Assembly: GCA_027858555.1 (NCBI GenBank)
Contig: JAQICP010000430.1
Coordinates: 1 to 16,431, forward strand
Source: Vallitaleaceae bacterium
GTDB lineage: Bacteria > Bacillota > Clostridia > Lachnospirales > Vallitaleaceae
Direction of reading: 5' to 3'
DNA length: 16,431 nucleotides
This document shows, one piece after another, positions 5,620-13,733 of this stretch; the first letter of the stretch is position 1, and each line of letters begins with the position of its first letter. Both the position numbers and the translations under genes were made by a program. The notes under the pieces are model-generated. The model was not told the origin of the DNA and ran no database searches. It worked only from the letters and a program-made list of their open reading frames with translations.

Positions 5620-8600
5620 TTATCCGACTACTTTTTTATCTTTGCTTATAGTGCTCACAACTTCATTCCCAAAACCTGTCATATCTGTTATATCGATTCT
5701 CTCTTTACCGCTAAGTCTTTCTTCAAGGTTACGATCAGCAACTGCCAGCATCAGTTTAATCCTATTAAGCTGATTAACTTCAGATGCACCTGGATCATAA
5801 TCAATAGCTGATATATTGGCATAAGGATACATATGTCTAATGGGTTTAATCATCGACTTCCCGACGACATGATTAGGCAAACAACCAAATGGTTGCACAC
5901 AAACAATATTCTCAACACCGTGTTTTACTAATTCTACCATTTCACCAGTTAAGAACCAACCTTCACCAGTTTGATTACCAAGGGACAAGAGTTCTTCTGC
6001 GTGACCAGCTTTTTCCTCTATACTCGTCGGTGGTGAATAATGGGTGCTCTTCTTAAGCGCCTTTTTACCAGGACTTCTATACCATTCTATTAGCTTGATA
6101 GCAAGATTCGCCATGCGCCAACCCTTTTTTGTGCCGTTTAATTTCTCATATTTGAACTTAGAGTTATAGATGGAATATAAGAAGAAATCCATCAAGTCAG
6201 GTACAATTACTTCTGCACCTTCCTCTTCTAACACCTTAACAATCTGATTGTTAGCTGTTGGGTGATATTTTACTAGAATCTCCCCAACAATACCAACCTT
6301 AGGCTTAATCAAGCCATTACGGGGGATACTATCAAATTCAGCAACCATCCGCCTCACATTACGACGATAAGTGATGATATTGCCACTTTTCAGGCTATGA
6401 TCGATGATATCTAGCCACTTCTTGTGTAGCCTGTTGGTATCACCTTCCACAAGTTCATAAGGTCTGGTTGCTTGTGTAATACGGAGTAATATATCCCCAT
6501 ATATAATAGCCATAAGTCCCATATGTATAAATGCCGGGGTCAGTTTAAACCCAGGGTTACTTTCCATGCCTTGTAGATTAAGCGATACCACTGGTACCTG
6601 TTCCATATTAGCATCTTTAAGTGCCTTCCTGATTAAACTGATGTAGTTGGAAGCTCTACAGCCACCACCTGTTTGGCTCATGAATATGGATGTATTATCA
6701 AGATCATACTCACCTGATTTTAAAGCATTCATAATCTGTCCTGTTACTAGTATTGATGGGTAGCAAGCGTCATTATTAACATATGTAAGACCTGCGTCCA
6801 TAGCGCCTGAATCTACATCTGGTAGTATAACCACATTGTAGCCGGCATGTTTAAAGCCACGTTCGAATATCTCAAAATGAATCGGTGACATCTGTGGTGC
6901 TATGATTGTATGTTCCTTACGATGTTTTTTAGTAAATGGCACTTTATTATAGATGACTTCCCTTTTATTAGGCTTCACATTAGAACGTTTACGCTCATCA
7001 AGTGCCGCTTTTAGTGAGCGCATTCTAATTCGAATAGCACCTAAGTTGTTACCCTCGTCAATCTTAATCAGGGTGTATATTTTACCATGCTTCATCAGGA
7101 TTTCATGAACTTGATCAGAAGTAACTGCGTCAACGCCACATCCAAAAGATGTCAACTGAACCAATTCCAGGTTATCGTGTTTACCAACCGCCTCTGCTGC
7201 TGCATATAATCTTGAGTGATAGGACCATTGGTCAAGCACTCGAAGTGGTCTGATAATCGTACCAAGATGAGCTACTGAATCTTCTGTAAGTACAGCCATG
7301 CCAAGACCTGTGATAATACTGATTAAACCATGATTAATCTCAGGGTCAACATGATACGGTCTACCAGCAAGGACGATACCTGTCTTATTATTCTCTTTAA
7401 GGTAAGCAATTACTTCATCGCCTTTATGTCGAAGGTCTGCTTTTACCTTGTTTTTTTCAATCCATGCAGCTTGAACCGCATGCTTGACTTCAGCTTCAGT
7501 GATGCCTTCTGGTGCAAATTCCTCTAATAAACGCTCTGCTAAACGCTTTTCATCAGTGAAGGTAATAAACGGATTCATGAAGTTAACGCCTTCGCGGTCT
7601 AGATCTTCCACGTTATGCTTAATTGTCTCTGGATAAGAGGTTACTACTGGACAGTTAAAATTGTTATCGGAACTTAGGTCTTCTTTGGTTTCATTCACCA
7701 CACTTGGATAGAAGATGAATTTTTGCCCTTTTCGAATCAAGTTCATCACATGACCATGAACCAGTTTTGCAGGATAACATACGGACTCCGAAGGAATTGT
7801 CTCTATACCTTCTTCGTATAGTTTCTTATTAGACCTTGGTGAAAGGATTACCCTGTAACCAAGCTCTGTGAAAAATGTATGCCAGAACGGATAATTTTCG
7901 TACATGTTAAGTACTCTGGGAATCCCGACTTCGCCTCTGCTAGCTTCTTCTTTTGTCAGTGATGTATAGGCAAATAATCGTTTATATTTATAATTATATA
8001 GGTCTGGAATATGGGAATCTGTTCGCTCAAGTCCAGCGCCTCGTTCACACCTATTGCCAGAAACAGACCTTCTGCCATCTGAAAAAGTATTAACCGTGAG
8101 TAAGCACTTATTATTACATAATTCACATCTGGACATACTTGCCTCAAAGTGAAATTCTGTTAACAAATCAGCTGATAACAAAGTACTTTTTTCGTGAGCC
8201 TGACATCTTTCCATGGCAATTAGTGCTGCGCCAAAAGCGCCCATAAGCCCTGCAATGTCTGGTCGTACCACTTCTCTACCTGAGATCTGCTCAAAGGCTC
8301 TAAGTACGGCGTCATTATAGAAAGTCCCGCCTTGAACGATTATTTTATCGCCCATTTCTTTAGGGTCTCTGATTTTGATTACCTTTTGTAAGGCATTTTT
8401 TATAACTGAATAAGAAAGTCCGGCTGAAATGTCCCCAACTGTCGCTCCTTCTTTTTGGGCTTGCTTTACACGTGAGTTCATGAAAACTGTACATCTAGAA
8501 CCTAGGTCCACTGGATGGTTCGTATAGATAGCTTCTTTCGCAAAATTCTCTATATCCATCTTGAGAGAATTAGCAAAGTTTTCTAGGAAGGACCCACAAC

Positions 8601-9945
8601 CAGATGAACACGCCTCGTTCAGTAAGATATCGTCTATAACGCCATCTACAATACGCAAGCATTTCATATCCTGTCCACCGATGTCTAGAATGAATCCAAC
8701 ACCTGGTAAAAAGAATTCAGCAGCTTTATAATGGGCCATGGTTTCTATTTCACCGATATCCACCTGAAGTGCTGATTTTATTAGGGCTTCACCATAACCT
8801 GTTACTGTTGAATTGGCTATATAAGCCCCTTCAGGTAACACGTCATAGATGTCTGTTAGAATCTCTACTAATAATTCTAAAGGTTTCCCTTGGTTAGCGC
8901 CGTAATAACTATAAAGCAGAGCACCATCACCATTAATGAGGGCTACTTTAGTCGTTGTTGAACCAGCATCAATCCCAAGATAGCATGGACCTATATGCGT
9001 CTCTAAATCGCTTCTCTTCACTTGATTGCCATCATGTCTATCCTTAAACACTTGGTAATCTGCTTCGTCTACGAAGAGTGAATTCAATCGATTCACTTCA
9101 TGCGCTGTGGATGTTTTCATATTGTGTAATTCATCTATAATTGATTTGAATAATACGATTTCATTATTAATAGACTCAATAGCAGCCCCTTTGGCTACGA
9201 ACAATTGAGAATTGTCTGGAATAATAATCTGATCTCCCACAAGATGCAATGTCTCAATGAAACGTGCTCGAAGTTCAGATAAGAAATACAGTGGTCCCCC
9301 AAGGAATGCAATGTTGCCTCGAATCGGTTTACCACATGCTAAGCCACTAATGGTTTGATTGACCACCGCTTGAAAAATAGATGCTGCAATATCTGACTTA
9401 TTAGCACCCTCATTAAGTAAAGGTTGTATATCCGTTTTAGCAAATACACCACACCTTGCTGCTATGGGATGTATGACCTGATGAGTTTTAGCCAGTTCAT
9501 TAAGACCTATCGCATCAGTTTGTAGCAGTGCTGCCATCTGATCAATAAATGCACCTGTACCGCCTGCACAAGTACCATTCATTCTTTGATCAACGGTTGG
9601 CTTTTCAAAATAAGTAATTTTGGCATCTTCACCACCAAGTTCAATGGCTACATCCGTCCGGGGAATTAATTTTTCCACTGTCTTAGCGCAAGCAACCACT
9701 TCCTGTACAAAAGGAATGCCTAACCATTTTGAAACGGATAGACCGCCAGAGCCTGTCACCATGATGGTAATTTGTTTATCTTTATATAATTCATAAGTTT
9801 CTTCTAATATCTGTGATACCGTTTCTCTAATATCTGAGTAATGGCGTTCATACTTGGTATATAATTCATGAAACAAACCATCTATTGCCACTACTTTTAC
9901 AGTTGTTGAACCTACGTCTAATCCTATATGTATGACTTTATTCAT
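5620..9945 (-). CDS. Giant 2-hydroxyacyl-CoA dehydratase activase-like protein (two activase domains, DUF2229-like and HgdB-like regions)
   Basis: A 1441-residue multidomain protein. In the known systems the activase (HgdC/BadF/BcrA type, ASKHA fold) hydrolyses ATP to drive one electron into a dehydratase or benzoyl-CoA reductase. The first ASKHA domain (about 4-265) has GLDVGSTTVK (8-17), ELGGEDAK (102-109), C126 in NGTCAGGTGAF and C165 in ARCGVFAK; these two cysteines match the ligands of the subunit-bridging 4Fe-4S cluster in HgdC. The second (about 321-580) has GIDAGSTTTK, DIGGQDMK (421-428), C446, C450 and C485. A cysteine cluster follows at C607, C610, C614 and C633, then a DUF2229-like region (about 673-1000) and an HgdB-like region (about 1010-1390) with NNDACYPS, GGGCRASNY and FGCLPNHV. 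The ATG at 9943-9945 follows AGGAGG at 12 bases. It lies 44 bases after the HD gene with no terminator between them. The substrate of this widespread family is unknown. Confidence 0.93.
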   Translation of the reverse strand: MNKVIHIGLDVGSTTVKVVAIDGLFHELYTKYERHYSDIRETVSQILEETYELYKDKQITIMVTGSGGLSVSKWLGIPFVQEVVACAKTVEKLIPRTDVAIELGGEDAKITYFEKPTVDQRMNGTCAGGTGAFIDQMAALLQTDAIGLNELAKTHQVIHPIAARCGVFAKTDIQPLLNEGANKSDIAASIFQAVVNQTISGLACGKPIRGNIAFLGGPLYFLSELRARFIETLHLVGDQIIIPDNSQLFVAKGAAIESINNEIVLFKSIIDELHNMKTSTAHEVNRLNSLFVDEADYQVFKDRHDGNQVKRSDLETHIGPCYLGIDAGSTTTKVALINGDGALLYSYYGANQGKPLELLVEILTDIYDVLPEGAYIANSTVTGYGEALIKSALQVDIGEIETMAHYKAAEFFLPGVGFILDIGGQDMKCLRIVDGVIDDILLNEACSSGCGSFLENFANSLKMDIENFAKEAIYTNHPVDLGSRCTVFMNSRVKQAQKEGATVGDISAGLSYSVIKNALQKVIKIRDPKEMGDKIIVQGGTFYNDAVLRAFEQISGREVVRPDIAGLMGAFGAALIAMERCQAHEKSTLLSADLLTEFHFEASMSRCELCNNKCLLTVNTFSDGRRSVSGNRCERGAGLERTDSHIPDLYNYKYKRLFAYTSLTKEEASRGEVGIPRVLNMYENYPFWHTFFTELGYRVILSPRSNKKLYEEGIETIPSESVCYPAKLVHGHVMNLIRKGQKFIFYPSVVNETKEDLSSDNNFNCPVVTSYPETIKHNVEDLDREGVNFMNPFITFTDEKRLAERLLEEFAPEGITEAEVKHAVQAAWIEKNKVKADLRHKGDEVIAYLKENNKTGIVLAGRPYHVDPEINHGLISIITGLGMAVLTEDSVAHLGTIIRPLRVLDQWSYHSRLYAAAEAVGKHDNLELVQLTSFGCGVDAVTSDQVHEILMKHGKIYTLIKIDEGNNLGAIRIRMRSLKAALDERKRSNVKPNKREVIYNKVPFTKKHRKEHTIIAPQMSPIHFEIFERGFKHAGYNVVILPDVDSGAMDAGLTYVNNDACYPSILVTGQIMNALKSGEYDLDNTSIFMSQTGGGCRASNYISLIRKALKDANMEQVPVVSLNLQGMESNPGFKLTPAFIHMGLMAIIYGDILLRITQATRPYELVEGDTNRLHKKWLDIIDHSLKSGNIITYRRNVRRMVAEFDSIPRNGLIKPKVGIVGEILVKYHPTANNQIVKVLEEEGAEVIVPDLMDFFLYSIYNSKFKYEKLNGTKKGWRMANLAIKLIEWYRSPGKKALKKSTHYSPPTSIEEKAGHAEELLSLGNQTGEGWFLTGEMVELVKHGVENIVCVQPFGCLPNHVVGKSMIKPIRHMYPYANISAIDYDPGASEVNQLNRIKLMLAVADRNLEERLSGKERIDITDMTGFGNEVVSTISKDKKVVG

Positions 9946-9989
9946 AAAATCACTTGTCCTCCTAATAACACACGAAACAATAGATACAG

Positions 9990-10580
9990 TTAACCTTTAA
10001 CGATATAGCCTTTATCAACTGCATCATTAATAATCTCTAGTATATATGCCCAGATAACTTCTGAACCATCTTTTGAAAATTCATTTCTTGCCATCACTTG
10101 GCTTCTACGGATGCCGTGTGCCATCCATGCTTTGCCACCTGATAAGTAATTAAGTAATATTGGTTGCACCCGATCAAGTGCATTAGCGTATCTGGCCTCA
10201 GCCGATTCACAGGTTTCAAACTCATCCCATAGACCTCGCATCTCAAGATGCATATCCTCTGGTAACAATCCAAATAACCTATCCGCTGCCTTAATCTCTC
10301 TCTCATACTTATCCTCATAACCCTTTACGTCATAAGCATAGGTGTCCCCTGCATCAATTTCTACCACATCGTGAATGAGCAGCATCTTAATGACTCGAAG
10401 CACATCAATTGGCTCATTGCTATATTCTGCAAGTATCATTGCCATTACAGCTATATGCCATGAGTGTTCCGTATCATTCTCATTTCTTGTACCATCGATA
10501 AGATGACTTTGTCTGAATATACTTTTTAACTTATCAATCTCTATTAAAAAATTCATTTGTTGTTTAAGTCGTTCGTTCAT
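9990..10580 (-). CDS. HD-domain phosphohydrolase (YfbR/HDDC2-like)
   Basis: A 196-residue HD-superfamily protein. Relatives such as YfbR and HDDC2 are metal-dependent 5'-deoxynucleotidases acting in the cytoplasm. The metal-binding set is in place: H39 in ENDTEHSWH, H70-D71 in LLIHDVVEIDAGD, and D136 in YANALDRVQP; E74 is a probable catalytic acid. I chose the ATG at 10578-10580 because GGAG (10586-10589) lies five bases upstream; the ATG eight codons earlier (10604) has no ribosome binding site. It appears to share a transcript with the activase gene, 44 bases downstream. That link could reflect nothing more than shared expression. The fold and metal centre are confident; the nucleotide substrate is inferred only from the family. 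Confidence 0.88.
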   Translation of the reverse strand: MNERLKQQMNFLIEIDKLKSIFRQSHLIDGTRNENDTEHSWHIAVMAMILAEYSNEPIDVLRVIKMLLIHDVVEIDAGDTYAYDVKGYEDKYEREIKAADRLFGLLPEDMHLEMRGLWDEFETCESAEARYANALDRVQPILLNYLSGGKAWMAHGIRRSQVMARNEFSKDGSEVIWAYILEIINDAVDKGYIVKG

Positions 10581-10625
10581 ATGATCTCCATTCATATCCA
10601 TCATGCAATATCAATATCATATAGT

Positions 10626-10631
10626 ATTATA
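10626..10631 (-). promoter_or_regulatory. Possible -10 element for the HD protein gene
   Basis: A perfect TATAAT on the minus strand lies 46 bases ahead of the HD gene ATG. The -35 is poor: TTAACA is 20 bases away. A promoter is expected here because the terminator of the preceding gene (10716-10739) separates the two units. Confidence 0.4.
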
Positions 10632-10715
10632 CACCTTAACTATTAAATCATTGTTAATAGAATACAATCTAACATGCAACCTTATAGTACTTCTATATTA
10701 TAAAGCAAAAATAAA

Positions 10716-10739
10716 AAGAATCAAGTAAACTCGATTCTT
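10716..10739 (-). terminator. Terminator of the receiver-zinc ribbon gene
   Basis: On the minus strand AAGAATCGAG pairs with CTTGATTCTT (one G-T pair) around TTTA, then runs into TTTATTTTT. It lies about 60 bases after the stop codon at 10800. Confidence 0.8.
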
Positions 10740-10799
10740 TACCCTAGCAAATTATAAAATTCAAGGTCATTAATCCCAATTAATAACCATTATAACCTA

Positions 10800-11354
10800 T
10801 CAATTCCCCGAAATATCTTCACCACAGAAGGGACAAAAAATAATCATCTCTCCAAACATGGATAAATCCTTATCACAGCCTGAACAGAACCTGCCGTCTC
10901 TTATAATCTCATTTGTCATTGGCTCAGTTTTTTTACCACTTGTACTGCTGCCTTTTTCTTCCTGATCGTGGTTTTGATGATGGGTTGGTAATTCTAGATC
11001 AAGTTCACCCAATTGTCCTATTTTTCTAAGTACGTCTTGTAATGTAAACATAGAAGCCGGTATTCTGAGAATACCATCTACATGATCACTAAAATCTTCT
11101 TTTTTAATACGACTTGAAGAAGACAAAAGGCATTTCACCTTGGGTAGCTCCGCCTTGATCAGTTCAATCAATAAATCGCCAGTGGTTTCCTTCATGATAT
11201 AATTGACAATTACTAAATCCGGTGCAAACTGACCAATCTCGTATAACGCATCGTATTCCGTAGCCATCTCTACATCATAACCGAGTTTACTTAACATATC
11301 TTGCAATATTAAATTTTCGAACTTTGAATCATTAATAAGAACCGCTGTTTTCAT
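10800..11354 (-). CDS. Degenerate receiver domain fused to a C-terminal zinc ribbon
   Basis: A 184-residue protein in two parts. Residues 2-115 follow the response-regulator receiver pattern (VLINDSKF start, YDVEMATEYDAL, PDLVIVNYIMKETTG). The phosphoacceptor position is Asn51 instead of Asp, only one acidic residue (D9) is kept in the first loop, and the usual Lys of the KP motif is Arg97 (LRIPAS). It is therefore unlikely to be phosphorylated in the normal way. A charged linker (about 120-153) leads to a zinc ribbon with C157-x2-C160 and C174-x2-C177. No DNA-binding domain or kinase is nearby. The ATG at 11352-11354 has AGGAG seven bases upstream; the earlier in-frame start at 11378 has none. 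I infer a protein-interaction or scaffold role, perhaps nucleic-acid contact through the ribbon. No named family is claimed. Confidence 0.82.
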   Translation of the reverse strand: MKTAVLINDSKFENLILQDMLSKLGYDVEMATEYDALYEIGQFAPDLVIVNYIMKETTGDLLIELIKAELPKVKCLLSSSSRIKKEDFSDHVDGILRIPASMFTLQDVLRKIGQLGELDLELPTHHQNHDQEEKGSSTSGKKTEPMTNEIIRDGRFCSGCDKDLSMFGEMIIFCPFCGEDISGN

Positions 11355-11392
11355 AATATGTCTCCTAACAATCCCCAAAATAGTATTCTAGA

Positions 11393-11499
11393 TTGCAGAA
11401 CAAAGTGTACGTCCAGTACACGTCTTATCCCACAGTATTTCTTTTAATACAGGATAAGTTGTTCTCATGGAAAGTTCCAATGGAGAACTTTCCTATTGC
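11393..11499 (+). repeat. Structured intergenic repeat, copy C (complete)
   Basis: The third copy, in the same orientation as copies A and B but about 9.4 kb away. On the plus strand it has AGAACAA, GTGTAC-GTCCA-GTACAC, CTTATCC...GGATAAG with an inner GTATT/AATAC stem, TTGTTCT and a perfect GGAAAGTTC/GAACTTTCC hairpin. The CTTATCC/GGATAAG stem replaces TTTATCC/GGATAAA of copy B, so both sides of one base pair have changed together. ATTGC occurs at both ends (11392-11396 and 11495-11499), either part of the unit or a short target duplication. It begins exactly at the stop codon of the membrane protein gene. Confidence 0.88.
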
Positions 11500-11984
11500 T
11501 ATAAAAAAGAATTAAACGTGATATTAATCGGTAATAATATGTAATATGGCACTGTGACAATTGCCATAATGATGGCTACCCGAACAGCCTTTTCTTTTCT
11601 TACTGCCACTCTAACCATCAAATATCTGATCAAGTAAAATGTCATGACCATGCTTGTTAATATTAAGATTGCCAATATCACAATACCTACAACATGCCCA
11701 TACGGCTTATATATATCAAATACGTCGATGCTATTTGCTAACACAAGTAACATGATAATGATAATAAAGTCGCATATAAAACCAAAGACCCACGCCATCA
11801 ATATGGTCCGAATCTTAACATCCCTTTTCAGGTGTATACTAAATAGGTGGATTAGCAATAATAATACAATCATATCAATTAAAAAATTACCGACTAATGT
11901 AGCGCCTAACCAAAGGGTCATGTGCATGGTCATCCATAGTGGTAAAACGGCTAATTGTATATAAATCACATCATATAATATCAT
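11499..11984 (-). CDS. Four-helix integral membrane protein, function unknown
   Basis: A 161-residue, very hydrophobic protein with about four membrane spans (roughly 24-50, 58-84, 97-123 and 134-152). Basic residues lie in the first and third loops (HLKRDVKIRT, and VRVAVRKEKAVR after span 3), which suggests those loops are cytoplasmic. I see no catalytic or metal-binding motif and do not recognise a family. The ATG at 11982-11984 has AAAGGTGG eight bases upstream, and a clear promoter lies at 12014-12042. The stop codon touches repeat copy C, so this gene has no ordinary terminator: its transcript either ends in the repeat's hairpins or continues into the receiver-zinc ribbon gene 145 bases further on. 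Confidence 0.8.
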   Translation of the reverse strand: MILYDVIYIQLAVLPLWMTMHMTLWLGATLVGNFLIDMIVLLLLIHLFSIHLKRDVKIRTILMAWVFGFICDFIIIIMLLVLANSIDVFDIYKPYGHVVGIVILAILILTSMVMTFYLIRYLMVRVAVRKEKAVRVAIIMAIVTVPYYILLPINITFNSFL

Positions 11985-12013
11985 ATATTTGCCACCTTTT
12001 AAAGTTATATCTA

Positions 12014-12042
12014 ATCATATCACAGGCCTATGATTGGTACAA
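12014..12042 (-). promoter_or_regulatory. Promoter of the four-helix membrane protein gene
   Basis: The minus strand has TTGTAC (12042-12037), 17 bases, then TATGAT (12019-12014), with TGA just before the -10 as an extended element. This predicts a short leader of about 20 bases before the ATG at 11984. Confidence 0.75.
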
Positions 12043-12262
12043 GGTTTTAGAAATATTCTAGGAGAGAATTGTCATGGTTTTCGGATGTGTATTCACACAA
12101 TATATACCTTTATATATGGCAGATCATATAATATAGTAGTAATTGATTGGATTAATTTTCACTGTATTTTATATGACTTAATTCGTTTATATTTGCCACT
12201 CACTAATGCTTCACTATGACTCTGACAGCCTGTTACTGGCACATTCTAATTTTATACATTCA

Positions 12263-12295
12263 AAAGCGCCTCTAACCACTAGCTAGAGACGCTTT
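12263..12295 (-). terminator. Terminator of the 72-residue membrane protein gene
   Basis: On the minus strand AAAGCGTCTCTA pairs with TAGAGGCGCTTT (one T-G pair) around GCTAGTGGT, followed by TTTT overlapping the arm end. It starts 15 bases after the stop codon at 12311. Confidence 0.85.
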
Positions 12296-12310
12296 ACTTA
12301 TGATTTCATT

Positions 12311-12529
12311 CTATCCGATTGGTGTCCAAACAAACAACCAAATTGATACGCCAATAAAAATGGCACCCCAGATATAAAAGAATATGACAGTTCCTTTTTC
12401 TCCAAGGACTTTCTTAAAACCTTTAACCTTACCCATATTCCATATTGCTGGTAATTTTGTTTTTGCAACAAAAACCACAAATACGCCATAACCCGCTGCT
12501 AAAATTCCCCATAATGCATCCCAATTCAT
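12311..12529 (-). CDS. Small two-span membrane protein, function unknown
   Basis: A 72-residue protein starting MNWDALWGILAAGYGVFVVF. It has two membrane spans (about 6-24 and 47-68) joined by a basic loop (KTKLPAIWNMGKVKGFKKVLGEKG), so the loop is probably cytoplasmic. It is rich in Trp, Gly and Phe. The ATG at 12527-12529 has AAGGAGG six bases upstream, and a terminator follows closely, so it forms its own transcription unit. A second minus-strand frame over the same DNA (12298-12489) lacks these signals. I do not recognise the family; the size and layout recall small membrane proteins of many kinds, and no function can be assigned. Confidence 0.8.
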   Translation of the reverse strand: MNWDALWGILAAGYGVFVVFVAKTKLPAIWNMGKVKGFKKVLGEKGTVIFFYIWGAIFIGVSIWLFVWTPIG

Positions 12530-12569
12530 AATATACCTCCTTCAAATTCAATGATCATTAATTGTTACC

Positions 12570-12578
12570 ATTTTATCA
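12570..12578 (-). promoter_or_regulatory. Possible extended -10 promoter of the 72-residue membrane protein gene
   Basis: The minus strand reads TGATAAAAT, an extended -10 with one mismatch in the hexamer, 41 bases ahead of the ATG. The -35 region is weak and falls at the edge of the 13-bp repeat array, which may therefore affect this promoter. Confidence 0.4.
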
Positions 12579-12595
12579 CTACTTCTCTATCACAA

Positions 12596-12673
12596 AGTAA
12601 CTTATGATAATAACTTGTGGTAGTAACTTGTGGTAGTAACTTGTGATAGTAACTTATGATAGTAACTATTATA
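12596..12673 (+). repeat. 13-bp tandem repeat array, about 5.5 units
   Basis: Consecutive units of AGTAACTTGTGRT-type sequence: AGTAACTTATGAT, AATAACTTGTGGT, AGTAACTTGTGGT, AGTAACTTGTGAT, AGTAACTTATGAT, then a partial unit AGTAACT that runs into an 18-bp perfect palindrome, ACTATTATATATAATAGT (12665-12682). It lies between the last permease gene and the promoter of the 72-residue membrane protein. Confidence 0.9.
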
Positions 12674-12714
12674 TATAATAGTACCCTTTACTGCACAATC
12701 CTAAGATACGCCTT

Positions 12715-13716
12715 TTATTCTAGACCTTTTCTAATGCCTGGCATCAAAATCAGATACGCTACAATACTGATAATCACTACGAATAATGCGTATAGTAATG
12801 TGGTTCCCCAATTAGCATTATAAGTCAGAACACTATCAACGCCTTTATATGTCCAGTAGAATGGTACCCAGTATGCAACCCATTGCCATTTCTCACCAAC
12901 CATTTCAGCAACGGCTACTGCACCTGCCATTGGTAAAAATAACATTTTAACAGAACCTGCTGCATCCATAACCGTTTCATTCTTAAGGCCTTCTGTAAAA
13001 CCAACCAATATACTAATTAGAGTTGAGACAACAATGAGTACCATCATCTGACCCCAATCGATTCCTCTAAATCCAGTAAAGACAACCAGAACCACTGATC
13101 CATAAAGTGGTAACGTAATACCTATGACACTTTTTGCAAAGATATAGGCGGTTCTAGATATTGGCGTCAAGTTGATTGCCCTAATTGTACGATCCTCTTT
13201 TTCTTCAATGATATTAATGGCTATGAGCATACCACCCATAATCGCTGAAAACATCATAAAGATATTCACGAGTAATTTCTTAAGAGGTGGTACTGTCCTA
13301 TCAAAGCTATGTATGATTGCCGTTGAATCTTCAATACGCATACCTTCTTGATAAAATGTAAGCATCATTGTCGCATATTGTTCAAGACCTTCTACTTCAT
13401 TACCCTGTTGCAAGACATAATAATCATCACCATCAGGCACAATAGCAAACACATCATCACGTCTTCCAACACGTTTTTCTAAAGCTGCCACATCTTTAAA
13501 GACATCCACTTTCGCAAAGTCCTCAAGATAGGCAACCATCTGCTCATCATCTCCTTTAACTAGCGCAAGATTAACTGTGGTATCGTTAATTCCTGGTGCT
13601 ATCAGATTGATGGCAATCGCAAAAATTACTGGCGCAAGCATTATATACGCTGTTAAAAATTCTCTTGTATTAACCTTTGCGTCTCTTCTAAATATTGTAA
13701 ACATTTTCTTAAGCAT
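12715..13716 (-). CDS. ABC-2 type transporter permease, second subunit
   Basis: A 333-residue permease of the ABC-2 membrane family. It starts with a short cytoplasmic segment, one span (about 22-43) and a large outer domain (about 44-150). Five more spans follow, with the usual cytoplasmic IIEEKEDRTIRAINLTPISR loop after span 2 (about 170-190), the region that contacts the ATPase in this family. The ATG at 13714-13716 follows GGAGGGTTACC, 17 bases after the stop of the first permease. With that protein it should form the membrane pore of a heterodimeric exporter powered by the ATPase upstream. The exported compound is unknown; a drug, peptide or lipid-like toxin would fit the TetR control. 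No clear terminator follows; only a T-less palindrome at 12665-12682 is seen. Confidence 0.9.
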   Translation of the reverse strand: MLKKMFTIFRRDAKVNTREFLTAYIMLAPVIFAIAINLIAPGINDTTVNLALVKGDDEQMVAYLEDFAKVDVFKDVAALEKRVGRRDDVFAIVPDGDDYYVLQQGNEVEGLEQYATMMLTFYQEGMRIEDSTAIIHSFDRTVPPLKKLLVNIFMMFSAIMGGMLIAINIIEEKEDRTIRAINLTPISRTAYIFAKSVIGITLPLYGSVVLVVFTGFRGIDWGQMMVLIVVSTLISILVGFTEGLKNETVMDAAGSVKMLFLPMAGAVAVAEMVGEKWQWVAYWVPFYWTYKGVDSVLTYNANWGTTLLYALFVVIISIVAYLILMPGIRKGLE

Positions 13717-13733
13717 GGTAACCCTCCTTTCAA

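Larger units (their letters stand above)
11985..12310. other. 326-bp intergenic region
   Basis: It holds the promoter at 12014-12042 and the terminator at 12263-12295. The 220 bases between them are AT-rich and show no gene, repeat or RNA motif I recognise; a 61-codon plus-strand frame at 12034-12219 has no ribosome binding site and no recognisable protein features. Confidence 0.65.

Noticed and set aside
7956..8147. Small minus-strand frame inside the activase gene
   Set aside because: It is an out-of-frame shadow of the 1441-residue coding region without its own translation signals.
12034..12219. Plus-strand 61-codon frame in the gap before the terminator
   Set aside because: No ribosome binding site, no recognisable protein features and the opposite strand to every supported gene.
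12298..12489. Minus-strand 63-codon frame overlapping the 72-residue membrane protein
   Set aside because: The overlapping 72-residue frame has the AAGGAGG site, two clean membrane spans and a stop just before the terminator; this frame has no ribosome binding site.
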